A stretch of DNA of 64,000 bases, taken from positions 46,546,982-46,610,981 of the forward strand of contig CM019237.1 of NCBI GenBank assembly GCA_009741485.1, given 5' to 3'. The notes beneath the pieces were generated by a model. The model was not told where the DNA came from. It saw only the letters and a program-made list of their open reading frames with translations, and did not search any database. Position 1 is the first letter of the stretch, and each line of letters begins with the position of its first letter. The stretch is from Malurus cyaneus samueli. Its lineage: Eukaryota > Chordata > Aves > Passeriformes > Maluridae. Below, piece by piece: positions 39,001 to 51,000 of this stretch. A program made the translations under genes and the position numbers.

Positions 39001-42000
39001 GTGACTATACAGTCTGCTTCTGTATTACTCTTATAAATACAGACTGATAAAAGAGCAGTCCTCTTTGTGTTACTAATTAGACAATTTGGTATGGTCTGCA
39101 GCACATGGAAAGAATGGAACAAGTGTCCTGTGACCTTAAAATTTTGTGTGTAAATCTTGTACTGTTTCTTGTTAACAAAAGCCGATTGCATGTAGTCACA
39201 TTTAGAATCAGAAAAAAAAGAAGACAAATGACGGCACTTTTTTAATGTTTTTTAAAAGTGATCGTAGGAGAGTGGCATGTTGGTTTATTTCCAAGAAGCT
39301 GGCTAGACACTGAAAAATTTATGGAAACATACAAGGTCTGTTGAAGAAAAGTATGAAAAACTTAGGGCTTAACAAATGCATTTCCTTGATTAGGGAAGAC
39401 ACTTTCAGAGCAGCAGAGCCTAAGGTTCACTGTCTAAAGACTTACATGTAGTGTAAGTTGGAATTCCAACTTCACTGAAGTTGGAATTTATCGCTTCTAG
39501 TGAGATCTCTTTATTGGGCCTTTATTTTTGGCCATGAAGTTTCAATTCAACAGTGGAAAAATCAGAAGATTCTCAGAAGACCCCTTCACTGCAATATTTG
39601 TCAAATAAAATTATATTTGTCGCATATGTTGTATTCTTGAAAATTAATGTTGACTTCAAAGACAGATCATAATCATACAAAAGAGCTTTGTTTCAGAAAA
39701 ACTGCAGTAATCTGTTTACAAAGTGTTGTCTTTTTAGTAGCATTGAAAACAATACGTAATTTTTAAGTAGTGACTGAGTACAGAATTCTGCAAGCTGCTC
39801 TTTAGAAACCAGTGAAGACTATCTGAATGAAAATTTTGAAGGAAGATGATGAGGTTGTAAGGAGAGGTAGTAAAGGGAAGAAAGTAAGAGCTGTTAGGTG
39901 TTTAAAGGATTACAGCAACGTGAGAACTAATATGCTAAATGCAATGTCTGCAGAGCCAAGTATTGTTTTGTTTTACAGACCCAAACAGACGTGTTACAGG
40001 AGGGGCCATGCAGCTTTCCTTCAGCTATTTAACAGTGGACTATTATCCATTTCACAAAGCAGGTAGGAAAGTGAGCATTATATGAATTACCTGTGACTGT
40101 CTTGCTTGAATGCTAAAAAATTGTGTGTGCATTTTTACAGCTTGGATAATGGTGTTCAAACCATTTGAAATGCACACCTTTTTACTTCCTTCTATATGCA
40201 AAAACAAACAACAAAAGCAAAAGCCTGGGAACCAATTTAATTTCTTTCAATGAGCTGTTTTAGGCCAAATGCTTTTCATTGTTTTGTTTGGTCAACAAAA
40301 CAGTGTTTACACATTTCTGACATGAAGAGAACTTTGTGTTGACAGAGGAACGCAGTTTTGCATACTGAGAATCAGTAATTAGGTATGTGCAAGTATCAAT
40401 CTGCTAGATTTTTTTCAGAGATAGAAGTCTCTTTTTTTGTCTGTTTCTATTCAGTGTTTTGCTTTTTATTTTATTTTTCTGAACAAGGATCTCAGTGTGT
40501 AGATGTTCAGTTGTGTAGCCCTTTGTTAAGACAAGTTATTAAAAAAAGTTAGCAATTTCCAAAGAAGTGTTTCTTACAAATAAAACATTTCTCATAAATA
40601 ATTTCTAGTAGAAATCTAAAAAATTTAGAAGAGACAGGATACAATACAAAGCGTGTGATGAGAAAAAGGGCCTGATCATCTTCCCAGTCAGATGGTCTGT
40701 AGCAGAAATCCACATCATCATCCATGTTGTTCTGTCCTCTACTCCCAGCCTGGAAGCATTCAGTTGGCTGATCATCCATCCCAAGGCAGAGCTCTGTCTG
40801 TTCCCACTGGTCTTGCCCTTGGTGCCATCTTGTGCTTCCCAAAAGCCCCTGTTGATCACTTGCAGCATTTCAGTGTATGCTGTCCTGCCATGTGTGTCTG
40901 ATCCTAATGAGATCACAGCTGTGCAGCTGCATACAGATGTGTGATTGCCCCTGCTCCCACGTGTCCCTGATGCTGCATGGGTGCAAGCCCTTCAGAGAGG
41001 CAGCTGCCCAAACTGACTTCCCTCAAGTGGTATAAGAGCTTTCGCAATGGGGTTGCCAACAAAGTCCTGTAGGTCCTTTGGAGTTTTGTGTGCATGTACT
41101 AGGGGAAACCCCATGTTAGCCTTGTTTTAAAGAATTGCAGTGTCATGGGCTTCAGGTTAATGCATCTTTGCCCTTTTGTTCCCTTTCTGGTTTCTTTCCA
41201 GGTCCTTTAGAGTCTTCCTTAGCTATAAAGATGTAAATAATTGACAAAGATAACTGTGAGGAAGAAGGGTGGGAAAAATTGTTCTCTTGTGATTTGCCCC
41301 TCCCTGAAAGTTTCTTCAGTGCTGCAATATTTGAATTTAAACTTGAAATCACATCTTTTTCCAAAATAATTTTCCTATTTTAATAGCAAACATATGTACT
41401 CATCCCCAGTATAAGTATTCAAAAACTCCTTAAGTCCCCAAAAAGATAAGTTTTCACATGGTAATATTTGAAGAGTGATATACCAACTGGTAGAAGTTAT
41501 TTGTTATTGCATCCTTGTTATTGAACAGGTTAGTAGAATGTTGTTACAGGGGCTGTTTGAACATATCTCGATTTCTTTCAGAGGTTTGAATGCTTGACCA
41601 ACAGAAACATGTTGGAATTGGAAACAGGAACAAATGGATTTCCATTGGGATTGATTTTTAAGGCTGTGTGTGCTGTAGCACTACCTGAACTTACCTTCTT
41701 GTTTGTGTGCCATGAAGGTGCTAGAGAACCAAGACAAAAAGAATGCATTTCTGAAAAGGGACCAGGAACTTCTTAGGACACAGTTCTGGCAGGAAAGATA
41801 AGCTTGGAAAAAATGAGCATGAGAACATAGTTTTGTTACTTGCTCTCACTTTTTTTAAAAATTGAACTTTTTTTTGCATGGTCTCATATATGACATTAAA
41901 TTGTCATAAAATTCCTCTGAACTGAAAATATTACATCATGTTTTGAGCATTAGTGGTGTTATAAGGCAGCTGGCAATGATTTTGTGAAGTTAAGAGATTT

Positions 42001-45000
42001 AGTTTTGTGGAATAAATAACTTCGTTACTTATATGGTATGACTTCTGGTATGACTACTGTTGTTCCACAATTAAAGCATGCAATGAGCTTATATTTTGAA
42101 GAATAATTGTGAAATAGTGGAAACTTGTTATCCTGTTAGAAGCAAGATTTCAAATGAATTAATATTTTCCCCATTTGTCTTATCTGCAGGAGACAGCTGT
42201 GATCACTGGATGCATTATAGTGATGCCACAAAAACCAGAAGTGGATGGGCCGAAGAATTGCTAAATGAATTCAAAAGCAATGTTGAATTGCTTAAGCAGG
42301 CTGTGAAGGATCAGGTCATAGATTCTCCTCCCAAATCACCTCCTGCTGTATCTCCTCAGAACCTACAAACAGGTACTTTGTTTACATCACTAATTCTCTA
42401 CTTCCATGAAATATTAAAACTAAAAGAAAAAAAAAGACTGTTCTTTTCAATGATTCCATCACTGTTCTTTCCTGCAGGCAAGGAACAGATACCGAAAGGA
42501 ACATCTAGGGCTTCCTCTGTATCTTCCCAACAACCAAAGGGCAAACTGATGTCTAGTCCTATTGTGGTTAGACTTGCAGATTTCAATATATATCAGGTAC
42601 ATTTCTTCAAGTTAGTAAAAGTGGGGCTACTCCACTCTTGGCTGTTATGTAACTGTGTTTTTTTAGGGACAATTATGAAGCCCATTGAAATGAATAAGTC
42701 TTTCCATCCATTATTGGATTAGACCTTTATGGACCTTCTTTTGCTTTGTTAAAATTGTGATCCTGTCACAATTATGTGTTGGATCCAAGTTCTGCTGTTC
42801 TCCAAATTATGAATTTGGAATTTGGAATTTAAATTTCATGTTTTCATTGTACTATCTTATGTGCCCACTCTTCAATATGTGGTTTTGTATATCATGCTTT
42901 TCTTTTTGTTTTATTTTTCAAAGTACATCGAAAAATTTTAAGAGGTTTTTTAAAGTTTTTTGATTATTTTCCCAGACATTTCCTCACCAGTGATATTTTG
43001 AGCAGACACTAACCATTTCCATGCCCCTCCCCTTTGTTAGAATGAGTAGTTTTGGTTGCTGGTTGCTGTTCTGAGGCAACAGAATTGATGAATGTATCTG
43101 TTAGGCAGAATGGTAGTGGTATGGGAGCATCTACTCTTAATTTCAAGTCGTAACAAAAATGCTTAGTGTGTGTCCTTTGTCATTGTGATTTCTGTTTGCT
43201 CTTGTTCCAACACTTTTCTGCCATATCACTTCTGGTGTTGTGGGTTTGCTGCTAGGAGTCTTTATCTGGATCTAAAGTGGTTTCATAATATTGTTTTGTA
43301 TTGTTCATGTTTCCATTTGCCTTCCGCTCTTGTCTCCTCCTCTCTACACAGACACTTTTTCAGTTTTTAAATGGTCATTATTTTAGTGCGATTTCCTAAA
43401 AGCTATTTTTCTAAATTGATCATTCTACTTTAATTTTTGTGTGTGTTAATGCAGAGATGTTTGCCTCTTAAAAACACCTACATAGAGTGAAGCAGCCTTA
43501 CAAAGGTCATGTATTCCTTATTTCCACTGAAACTCATTCTAGTAGACATCATCATATATTCAATATTAATACATTGGTTAATTTCAAGCAGTTTGACCTA
43601 CTAACTGTTGAATGAAAGAGCTTTGTTTTGGCTGCATAGTTTTTAACCTAGGATACATTCGATGAAATTTAGCATCAAATATATATCAAATATTGATTTC
43701 TTACTTGTTCCATACATTGTAAGGAAACAAATGAAGGTTACTGCTCCATGCTGTCCTGATTCTCCTTTGAAGCAGACCTTCAGGCATATCCAAGCATACA
43801 TATCTCTGCCAGGTGCATGCTGAACACCTTGCTTAGCATACAGTTTAAGAGTCCGCCTGTGTATTGGAATTTATTCTTAGGACAGTACAAGAACTTCCCA
43901 ATGTGTGGAATAAACTTATCTACCTTATCTAGACCAGATTGTGTGGAAATACACTCCATCCAAGCATAAGTGCTTAAACAGGAGCTGTAGTATTTGCAAT
44001 AAAAGATCAGAACATTCTAGTCTTCTGCTGAACACCTTTGAAAGTGACCTGCTGCCTCTTGCCTCGTGTGAAGGAAGGGGATCTGTTATCTTTAAAACAG
44101 TGTTTGTGAAACTGTTCTATGCAAATCTTTCCTGCTACAAGGCAATTAAGTCTTTGTTACTGTCAGCACTTTGTGTTGTACTTGGGGATCTACACCCAAG
44201 AGCAGTGGAATGTTGCCTTACTAGGGATAATACCTTGCAACTACAAACCCTTAATGATTCATGAAAATGTGTTAATGAAATAATCTTTTATCTTTTTACA
44301 GGTTTCGACAGCAGACCAGTGTCGGTCTTCCCCTAAAGCTCTGATCTCTTGCAATAAAAAGTCACTTTACCTTCCACCAGAAATGCCAGCTATTCATATT
44401 GAATTCACTGAATATTACTACCCAGATGGAAAGGACTTTCCTAGTAAGACTTTTTTTTTGTCCTGAAGCATAAATTTTGTGTGTTGCTTTCACCTTTGTG
44501 AAGCTTAAAACTTGGAAATAAGTATGGTTTTCTAAAATGGGTAGAGCACAAGACTGCTTCATTTCCACAATGCTTGCTCCTGGCAAACTCCTGTTAGTAC
44601 TGATTTTTATAAGCATGGCTTTTCAGTCTTAAAGCATTTGCGACATTTTTACTGGCACATGAATTATTCATTCTCCAACATCCACATATTGTTTCTGCAA
44701 TTTCACTATCTGGCTACATAAAAGAACTATTGCAGTAATATCTAAAATGCAACAAAGACCTGCTGGAGTTATTTGTAGGAATGTGTTCTGTGACCAGTTC
44801 TGGTTTATATACAGAACTGTTAGTGGATTTCTAGACTTTTAGAAAGTCAGCATATGTGGAGATGTTTATCTTTCTAAGCTTTCACTATATACCTAATGAA
44901 ATTTTACAAGGAGTTGGTTTGTACTGAATAAAAAGTTACTAAAAGCAAACTTAACTAGAAAACTAGGACTTGGGGCCAGCAAATTTCCATGGTGTTGCCC

Positions 45001-48000
45001 TTTTTCTGTAATGAGAACATTTTTCCCCTTTCATCACGTCAATTCTATTCTTAGTTTTCTTACACTCAAAAATTCATTTACTTGCTTGGAGTGAGAGAAA
45101 GAAATATCTCTTCAGGTTTCCCTTAACAATTTATTCTTCCTTGAGTCTAAAGGACCAGGTTTGTGTTCTTTCTCTGATGAAAAGTACTGCTGAAAATGTA
45201 AGTTTGCAATAATTTAAAAAACAAACAAAACCCAACCCATAAACATTTCACTTATTCTCATGGTTTTGTTTTCTTTTCTCTTTTAGTTCCATGTCCAAAT
45301 TTGTATGGCCAGCTGAACGCTTTACAGTTCACCTTGGATGAGAGAAGTATTCTTTGGCTGAATCAGTTTGTGTTGGATTTGAAACAGAGTCTTATTCAGT
45401 TCATGGCCATGTACAAGTTAAATGACAATTCAAAATCAGATGAACATGTTGATGTTAGAGTGGATGGACTAATGTTAAAGGTATGCTGCCACTGTGGAGG
45501 GGTTTTGTGGTTCCTTGGAAGACTATTGCTTCTCTTACTCTGATAAGCTGTTAGCAAAGCAACTTCAGAAATAAATACACAAATGAATAAAAACAACGTT
45601 ACTGTCAAAACTTCTGCAGAATATGATGGTTTGAAGACAGCTATCTTGTCTCCTGCACTCCCTCATCTGTGTCCTAGGGGTATTTTGGTTTTGTATTGAA
45701 GTCCTGAATGGGAGTACTAACAAATTATTTCCCTGTGGTTAGTGAACTTGGCATAGCCGAACTAAAAAGAAATTGAACACTAAAGTAAGAAGAACTAGTG
45801 AAAAATTAATATTTGTACTCTATATTAATGCAGGGTCCTCCCTAGTTCCTCTGGTTGTATTATATCAAAACTCTTTTGTCTTGTTAGTGAATGCCTAGAG
45901 TAAAGAAAACAGTTCATCTGAAAGTTTATTTCCTTCTCCAAAGCCCATTCTCACCATTTTCTGGCTATGTACTGTACTTCATGCTGGCTGTTGGTGTAGT
46001 TCAGGTACGCAAGTTCTCTGGATGCTTATTCCAGAGGACTGGTGCTTGTTAATGCAGCTGAACATCAAATTTTTACTTCCTTTGTCTTTTTCTTCTCTGT
46101 AAAGAAAGGATTTTTGAGCAGATAAATTTCCCATCCATCACCAGCCCTTGTTTGGTAATTTTATTGTATTATTTCCAAGGTTCAGAGGTGAGCAAAATGA
46201 GTCTTCTCAGTGGTGCCCACAGGAGAGGTTTCAACAGTTTTCGAAAGTCAGCATATGTGGAGATGATTATCTTTCTAAGCTTTCACTATATACTTAATGA
46301 AACTTTACAAGGAGTTGGTTTATACTGAATAAAAGCAGTTATTAAAAGCAAACTTAACTAGAAAACTGCAAATGTAGATTGAGCTGATATTGAATTATTA
46401 TATGTGAATAGCCTACTAAACTAAGAGAAGACAAACATTCTCAAATCCCTTAAACTTTGATTCATGTTGGTTATGTCACCCCTGTATTATCAGCATTATT
46501 TTTTTTCTAGATAATGATGAATATTTTAATAGTGTGCTTGATGTTTACATATCATATAGTTAATTATTTGGTTATTTTTTCTGGGTCATTATATGAAGAA
46601 GTTTCATTGCCCCCATCTTCAAGTGTCTTTGGGATAATTTTTTTTCTCTTACTTTCTAGATTCAGCATGGAGATGTTGTGCTAGAAGGTAGCATCACTGA
46701 TATTAGCAAAGCTAGAGTGGCCAAGGTCCATGTTAACAATATTAGATAAAGGATTTGGCATAATATATATTTACCTTAAAATGTGCACTAAAAGTATGCA
46801 AGTTAAATTAAATGCAGTGTGTTGAACTATTTTGCTGTTCTTTAGGAGTTGAAAAATATTATTTTCTTTCTGATGAAACATATGTATTATGATTATTCGA
46901 TAATTGTCAAAAATACCTATTCTGTATTCTGCAATGTTAGGAATATTAGCTGCATTAGCACATTTAACTTTTTGCTTGTATCTTAACGTAAAAATAAAAT
47001 ACTGCAATTCTTGGTATGGTGAAAACCCCTATCTGACAAGCCAGGTCAAACTCCGAATTACAATTCTCTCTTTTTCAAAAGTAAATTTTTGAAACACTTG
47101 AAGAAACTTTCTCCCAAGCTGCTTGAGTTAAAGAAGTGAGCTACTTCTGCCTAATATAGCTGAACTAAATTTAAGACCTTCAGAGAAGAAAAGCCTCAGA
47201 CCTTTATGTTTTTGTACAAATATTGATGCCACAGCATCGTTCATAAAAATGAGAGAAAGCATAAATCACAATCTGTGAGCCTGACATCCCTTGCTGCATC
47301 TCTGTGCTTGATTTCCCATAAAACTATAACTATATTCCTTTATATCAGCTGTCATGGGTATTATTTTGTTTCTTTAATTGTATACCTTCTTAATCGCTGT
47401 ATTTTTAACTAGTTGAAATGTATTTCTCCCTTTCAGATCATCATTCCATTTGAAAACAAACCTGAAATTCATAAAGATCAACCTCGTGCACTTTCCATTC
47501 AAAGTTCAGAGATGATTGCTACGAATAACAGATGCTCACCAAACTGCAGACATTCTGATTTAGAAGCTTTGTTTCAGAAATTCAAGGACTCTGAATTTTT
47601 CAGTAGAACTTTCACCACTTTTCCTAAATCCCCTAAAAATTTTAATCTTTTGCATCCAATCTTCCAGAGACATGCTCATGAACAAGATACTAAAATGCAT
47701 GATGTTTATAAAGGTTATGTCATCCCAGAGTTGAATAAATATGCTTTAAAGACATCTGCAGCTACTGATGTTTGGGCAGTGCATTTTTCCCAGTTTTGGA
47801 TAGATTATGAAGGAACGAAAAGTGAGAAAGGGCGACCAGTTAGCTTTGTGGACGCATTCCCGCTTTCACTTTGGATTTGCCAGCCAGTAAGATTTGCAAA
47901 ATCACAAAAAGGACTTTTATCACAAAATCAGACAGCCTTGAACATTCCAAAAAGTGAATCTAGTGATCTCTCCAATAGATTGCAACGTAAGAAACTTCTG

Positions 48001-51000
48001 AAGGAGTATTACAGCAGTGAGGCAGAGCCCTTGACTAATGGCATCCAAATGTCTGAGACTTCAGGAGTGCTTTCTGAAAGCTCTTCTGATGCAGATGTAC
48101 ATGTTCTTGTCCATGTTCAAAAACACGTCAGTGTGCAGATCAATCACTACCAGTATCTTTTTTTGCTGTTTCTCCATGAATCTCTTGTATTGCTTCTGGA
48201 AAACTTAAGGAATGACGTAGAGGCAGTGACAGGAAAACCTGCAAAGCAAACAGATATCTGCATTGGGATCCTACTGAAAAGTGCAGAAGTAGCCTTACTG
48301 CTTCATCCAGTGTCTCAGGGAAACCCTTGTAAGTCTCCAGCTGAGGAAGAAGGAAGTCCCACTGCATCAGAACTCTCTCCTGTGGGAAATGGGGAAGCTC
48401 TTACTTCAGAGAGTAAATTAGTTGGTAGTAAGATAATGGAAGCTGGTATGACTAATTTTGATTATGTAAATGACTGCAAGCCTCTGAATGCTGAAGTTAA
48501 TAAAGGGATTTTAATAGATCCTCTTTTGTTTAAATCAGACAGTGATATGGATTTTCAGAAAGGAATGTCATTTTCAGATGATGCATCAGATAAAGGTTTG
48601 GGAGATACAAGTGAAGGAGGAAGCAGTGGACTTTTTAGTAGAAGTGATTCAGAGGAGGTCTGTGGACCTCTGAGTGAGAAAAGTAGCTTGAATCCTAGGG
48701 ATTTGGTATCCATTCTAAATAAGAGAGAAGATTCTACTGAATTTTTCATTGACAAAGAGGATGACAGAAACGTATTCTCAAATAAGTTAAATGAACAGGA
48801 AGGCACAACTGAAGGCTGTCCTAACCAAGTCTGTGACTTGGAAACAGAAACTGCCTTAGAATCGGAAGAGCTTGGAATCAACAAAGTGACTTCAGTTAAA
48901 ATGTTTGCATCCCAGTCTTCATCAAGGTATAGAAGATTTAATACTAAATCAGTTTTCCTACTCTTTGAAAATATTTAGCAATCTTGTTGGCCACAGACTA
49001 GTAGTACTTTTAGTAGTCAGAAAGGAAACATCTTAAGAGTTGGGCTTGGTGATCGTTCCAACTCAGGCTCTTCTGTGTTTCTATGTTCTAGTAGATGAAA
49101 AATTTTAAAGTATGTAAGAAGTTATGCAGTATTTAGCATTCAGTGAAAGCTAAAATGAAGTGTTAGTCAATTTAAACTATTTACTTTCAGTTTAAATGTT
49201 AGGAAGTAAGTATTGAGAGAACTATTGACACAAATACCTAGATGAATGTATATTGTTTCTGCATTTAGCTCTTTTTCTTTTATCAAAATATTATTGAATA
49301 ATACCATTTTTCTTTTATGTCATACCTGGGTTAGAAGAATTTTTTAAAGTAGCTTCAATTTATTTACTTTAATTTGAAATAATAATTTCATAATATTTTT
49401 ATATTTTAAAAGTGCTAAGCCCAAGGAACGCTGCTTGTCCAACCTCCCTGCATTCTCTGTTTCTTACAAAAATATGAAGAGAAGTCCATCACAAGTCTCT
49501 TTGGATACCATCTCTATTGATAGTATGATGCTGGAGGATCATTTCATAGAGAGCGATGGAAGTGATAGTCAAAGCTTTCTGGAAAAAGGTAAGTAGGTTT
49601 AACAAAATATTTTTAAGCAATACATGAAAATGTTGTTTGTTACTAAAATTATGCTCAAAAGGATTCTAGTCCAGCAAATCCTGGACACTTGACGAGATTA
49701 TTTTTGTTACCTTCATTGGTAATATCAAGTATATTCATCAAACAGCATTTTAAGGGACAGCAATATCATGCGCTACTTGAGCAGCACTATTTAATCTTAA
49801 CACTACTTAATTTTCCTCTCTTGATGAAAGTAAGAGCATTGAAGTGCTGTGTTGCAAATCTGAATTAAGCAGAACTTGTTGCTTGCTATGCTTAAAAGCA
49901 ACTGCTTTGGCTGCATGTACTTACAGATTGTTCCCTGAATCAGGGTTACACTTGGAAGTCGTAAAGAAGCTTTCATTTTATAAGTGAATGAAAAAGAAAA
50001 AAGTTTTTACTAAATGCTCACCATGCTAATTACCAGGCAGATAGGTTTGGTAGTCTCCTTGCAGCTTAAGGACCAATTCCTATCTATTGAGTGGCTAAAT
50101 TGATATTTGTCCAATTTTTGCTCATCTGTGTATATACTGATGAAATAATTTTCTAATGTCAGAAAACATGAGAAGACCTTAATGGTATTTCATTTCTGAT
50201 AATTCTACTTTGAATAAAGACTGACTGGTTTTTTTTTCTGTACGATTTCAGTCTAGAGCAATAATGAGAAGACTGGTTTACTTGCAAGCCTGTTATATAT
50301 TTGAATTGTAGGTGTATTCTTACATGTGCTTATGTGGGAGTATATCATAAAATACATTTCCCATTTTATATACACTTTATATGTCTTTTTAGCTTGTTAC
50401 ACAATATTTAACTGCAGGTTAAGTATCTCTGCTTTCCAGTTGTTAAGGAAACACTCATGATTGCTCTAATGAAAATATATGTAGCTTATTTCTCTAGACA
50501 TAAAACCATAAACATCTGCTCTAAAGGCACTGTGCAGTATTTTTATTACACAACTTGGAATTTTTTTTTCCAGCCAGGATCACATTTATATTATTTGGTT
50601 TAGAGGACTGAAAAATGCCCTTCAGAGACTTCTTCAACAATGCATGTAGAGTGCTGATTTGCTTTTGTCACTATATCCTGCTTTACTTTTGATTAGCGTC
50701 TAGAACTTCGAACTCTCTGTAAGAGGAATGGATTTGGCAGTTCAATTATAAATATTTGTTCAATAAGTCATTCAACTCATGTTAAAAAATGAGTTAATGT
50801 ATGCATACAGTAACAGACACTGACTTTATTCTTAGTGTAGGAGTGATTCAGGTTGTGCTAACTTTGAGTTTTTTCTGATCTATATATGGAAGGTATTACA
50901 GCCATCAACTATCAAAGCCCATCAGAAAATGCCCACGAAGGAAGCACAGTGATTGAGACTTGCGATGGGTCGTCTCCAGATGTCATGAGTGCTGCTTCAG

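Noticed and set aside
40549..40916. Minus-strand frames of about 100 codons in intron 9
   Set aside because: They match the CR1 endonuclease region with frameshifts, so they are mobile-element remnants and not a host gene.
43941..44264. 107-codon frame in intron 11
   Set aside because: Length is within chance for AT-rich intron. No domain, no splice sites in the right phase and a stop before exon 12.
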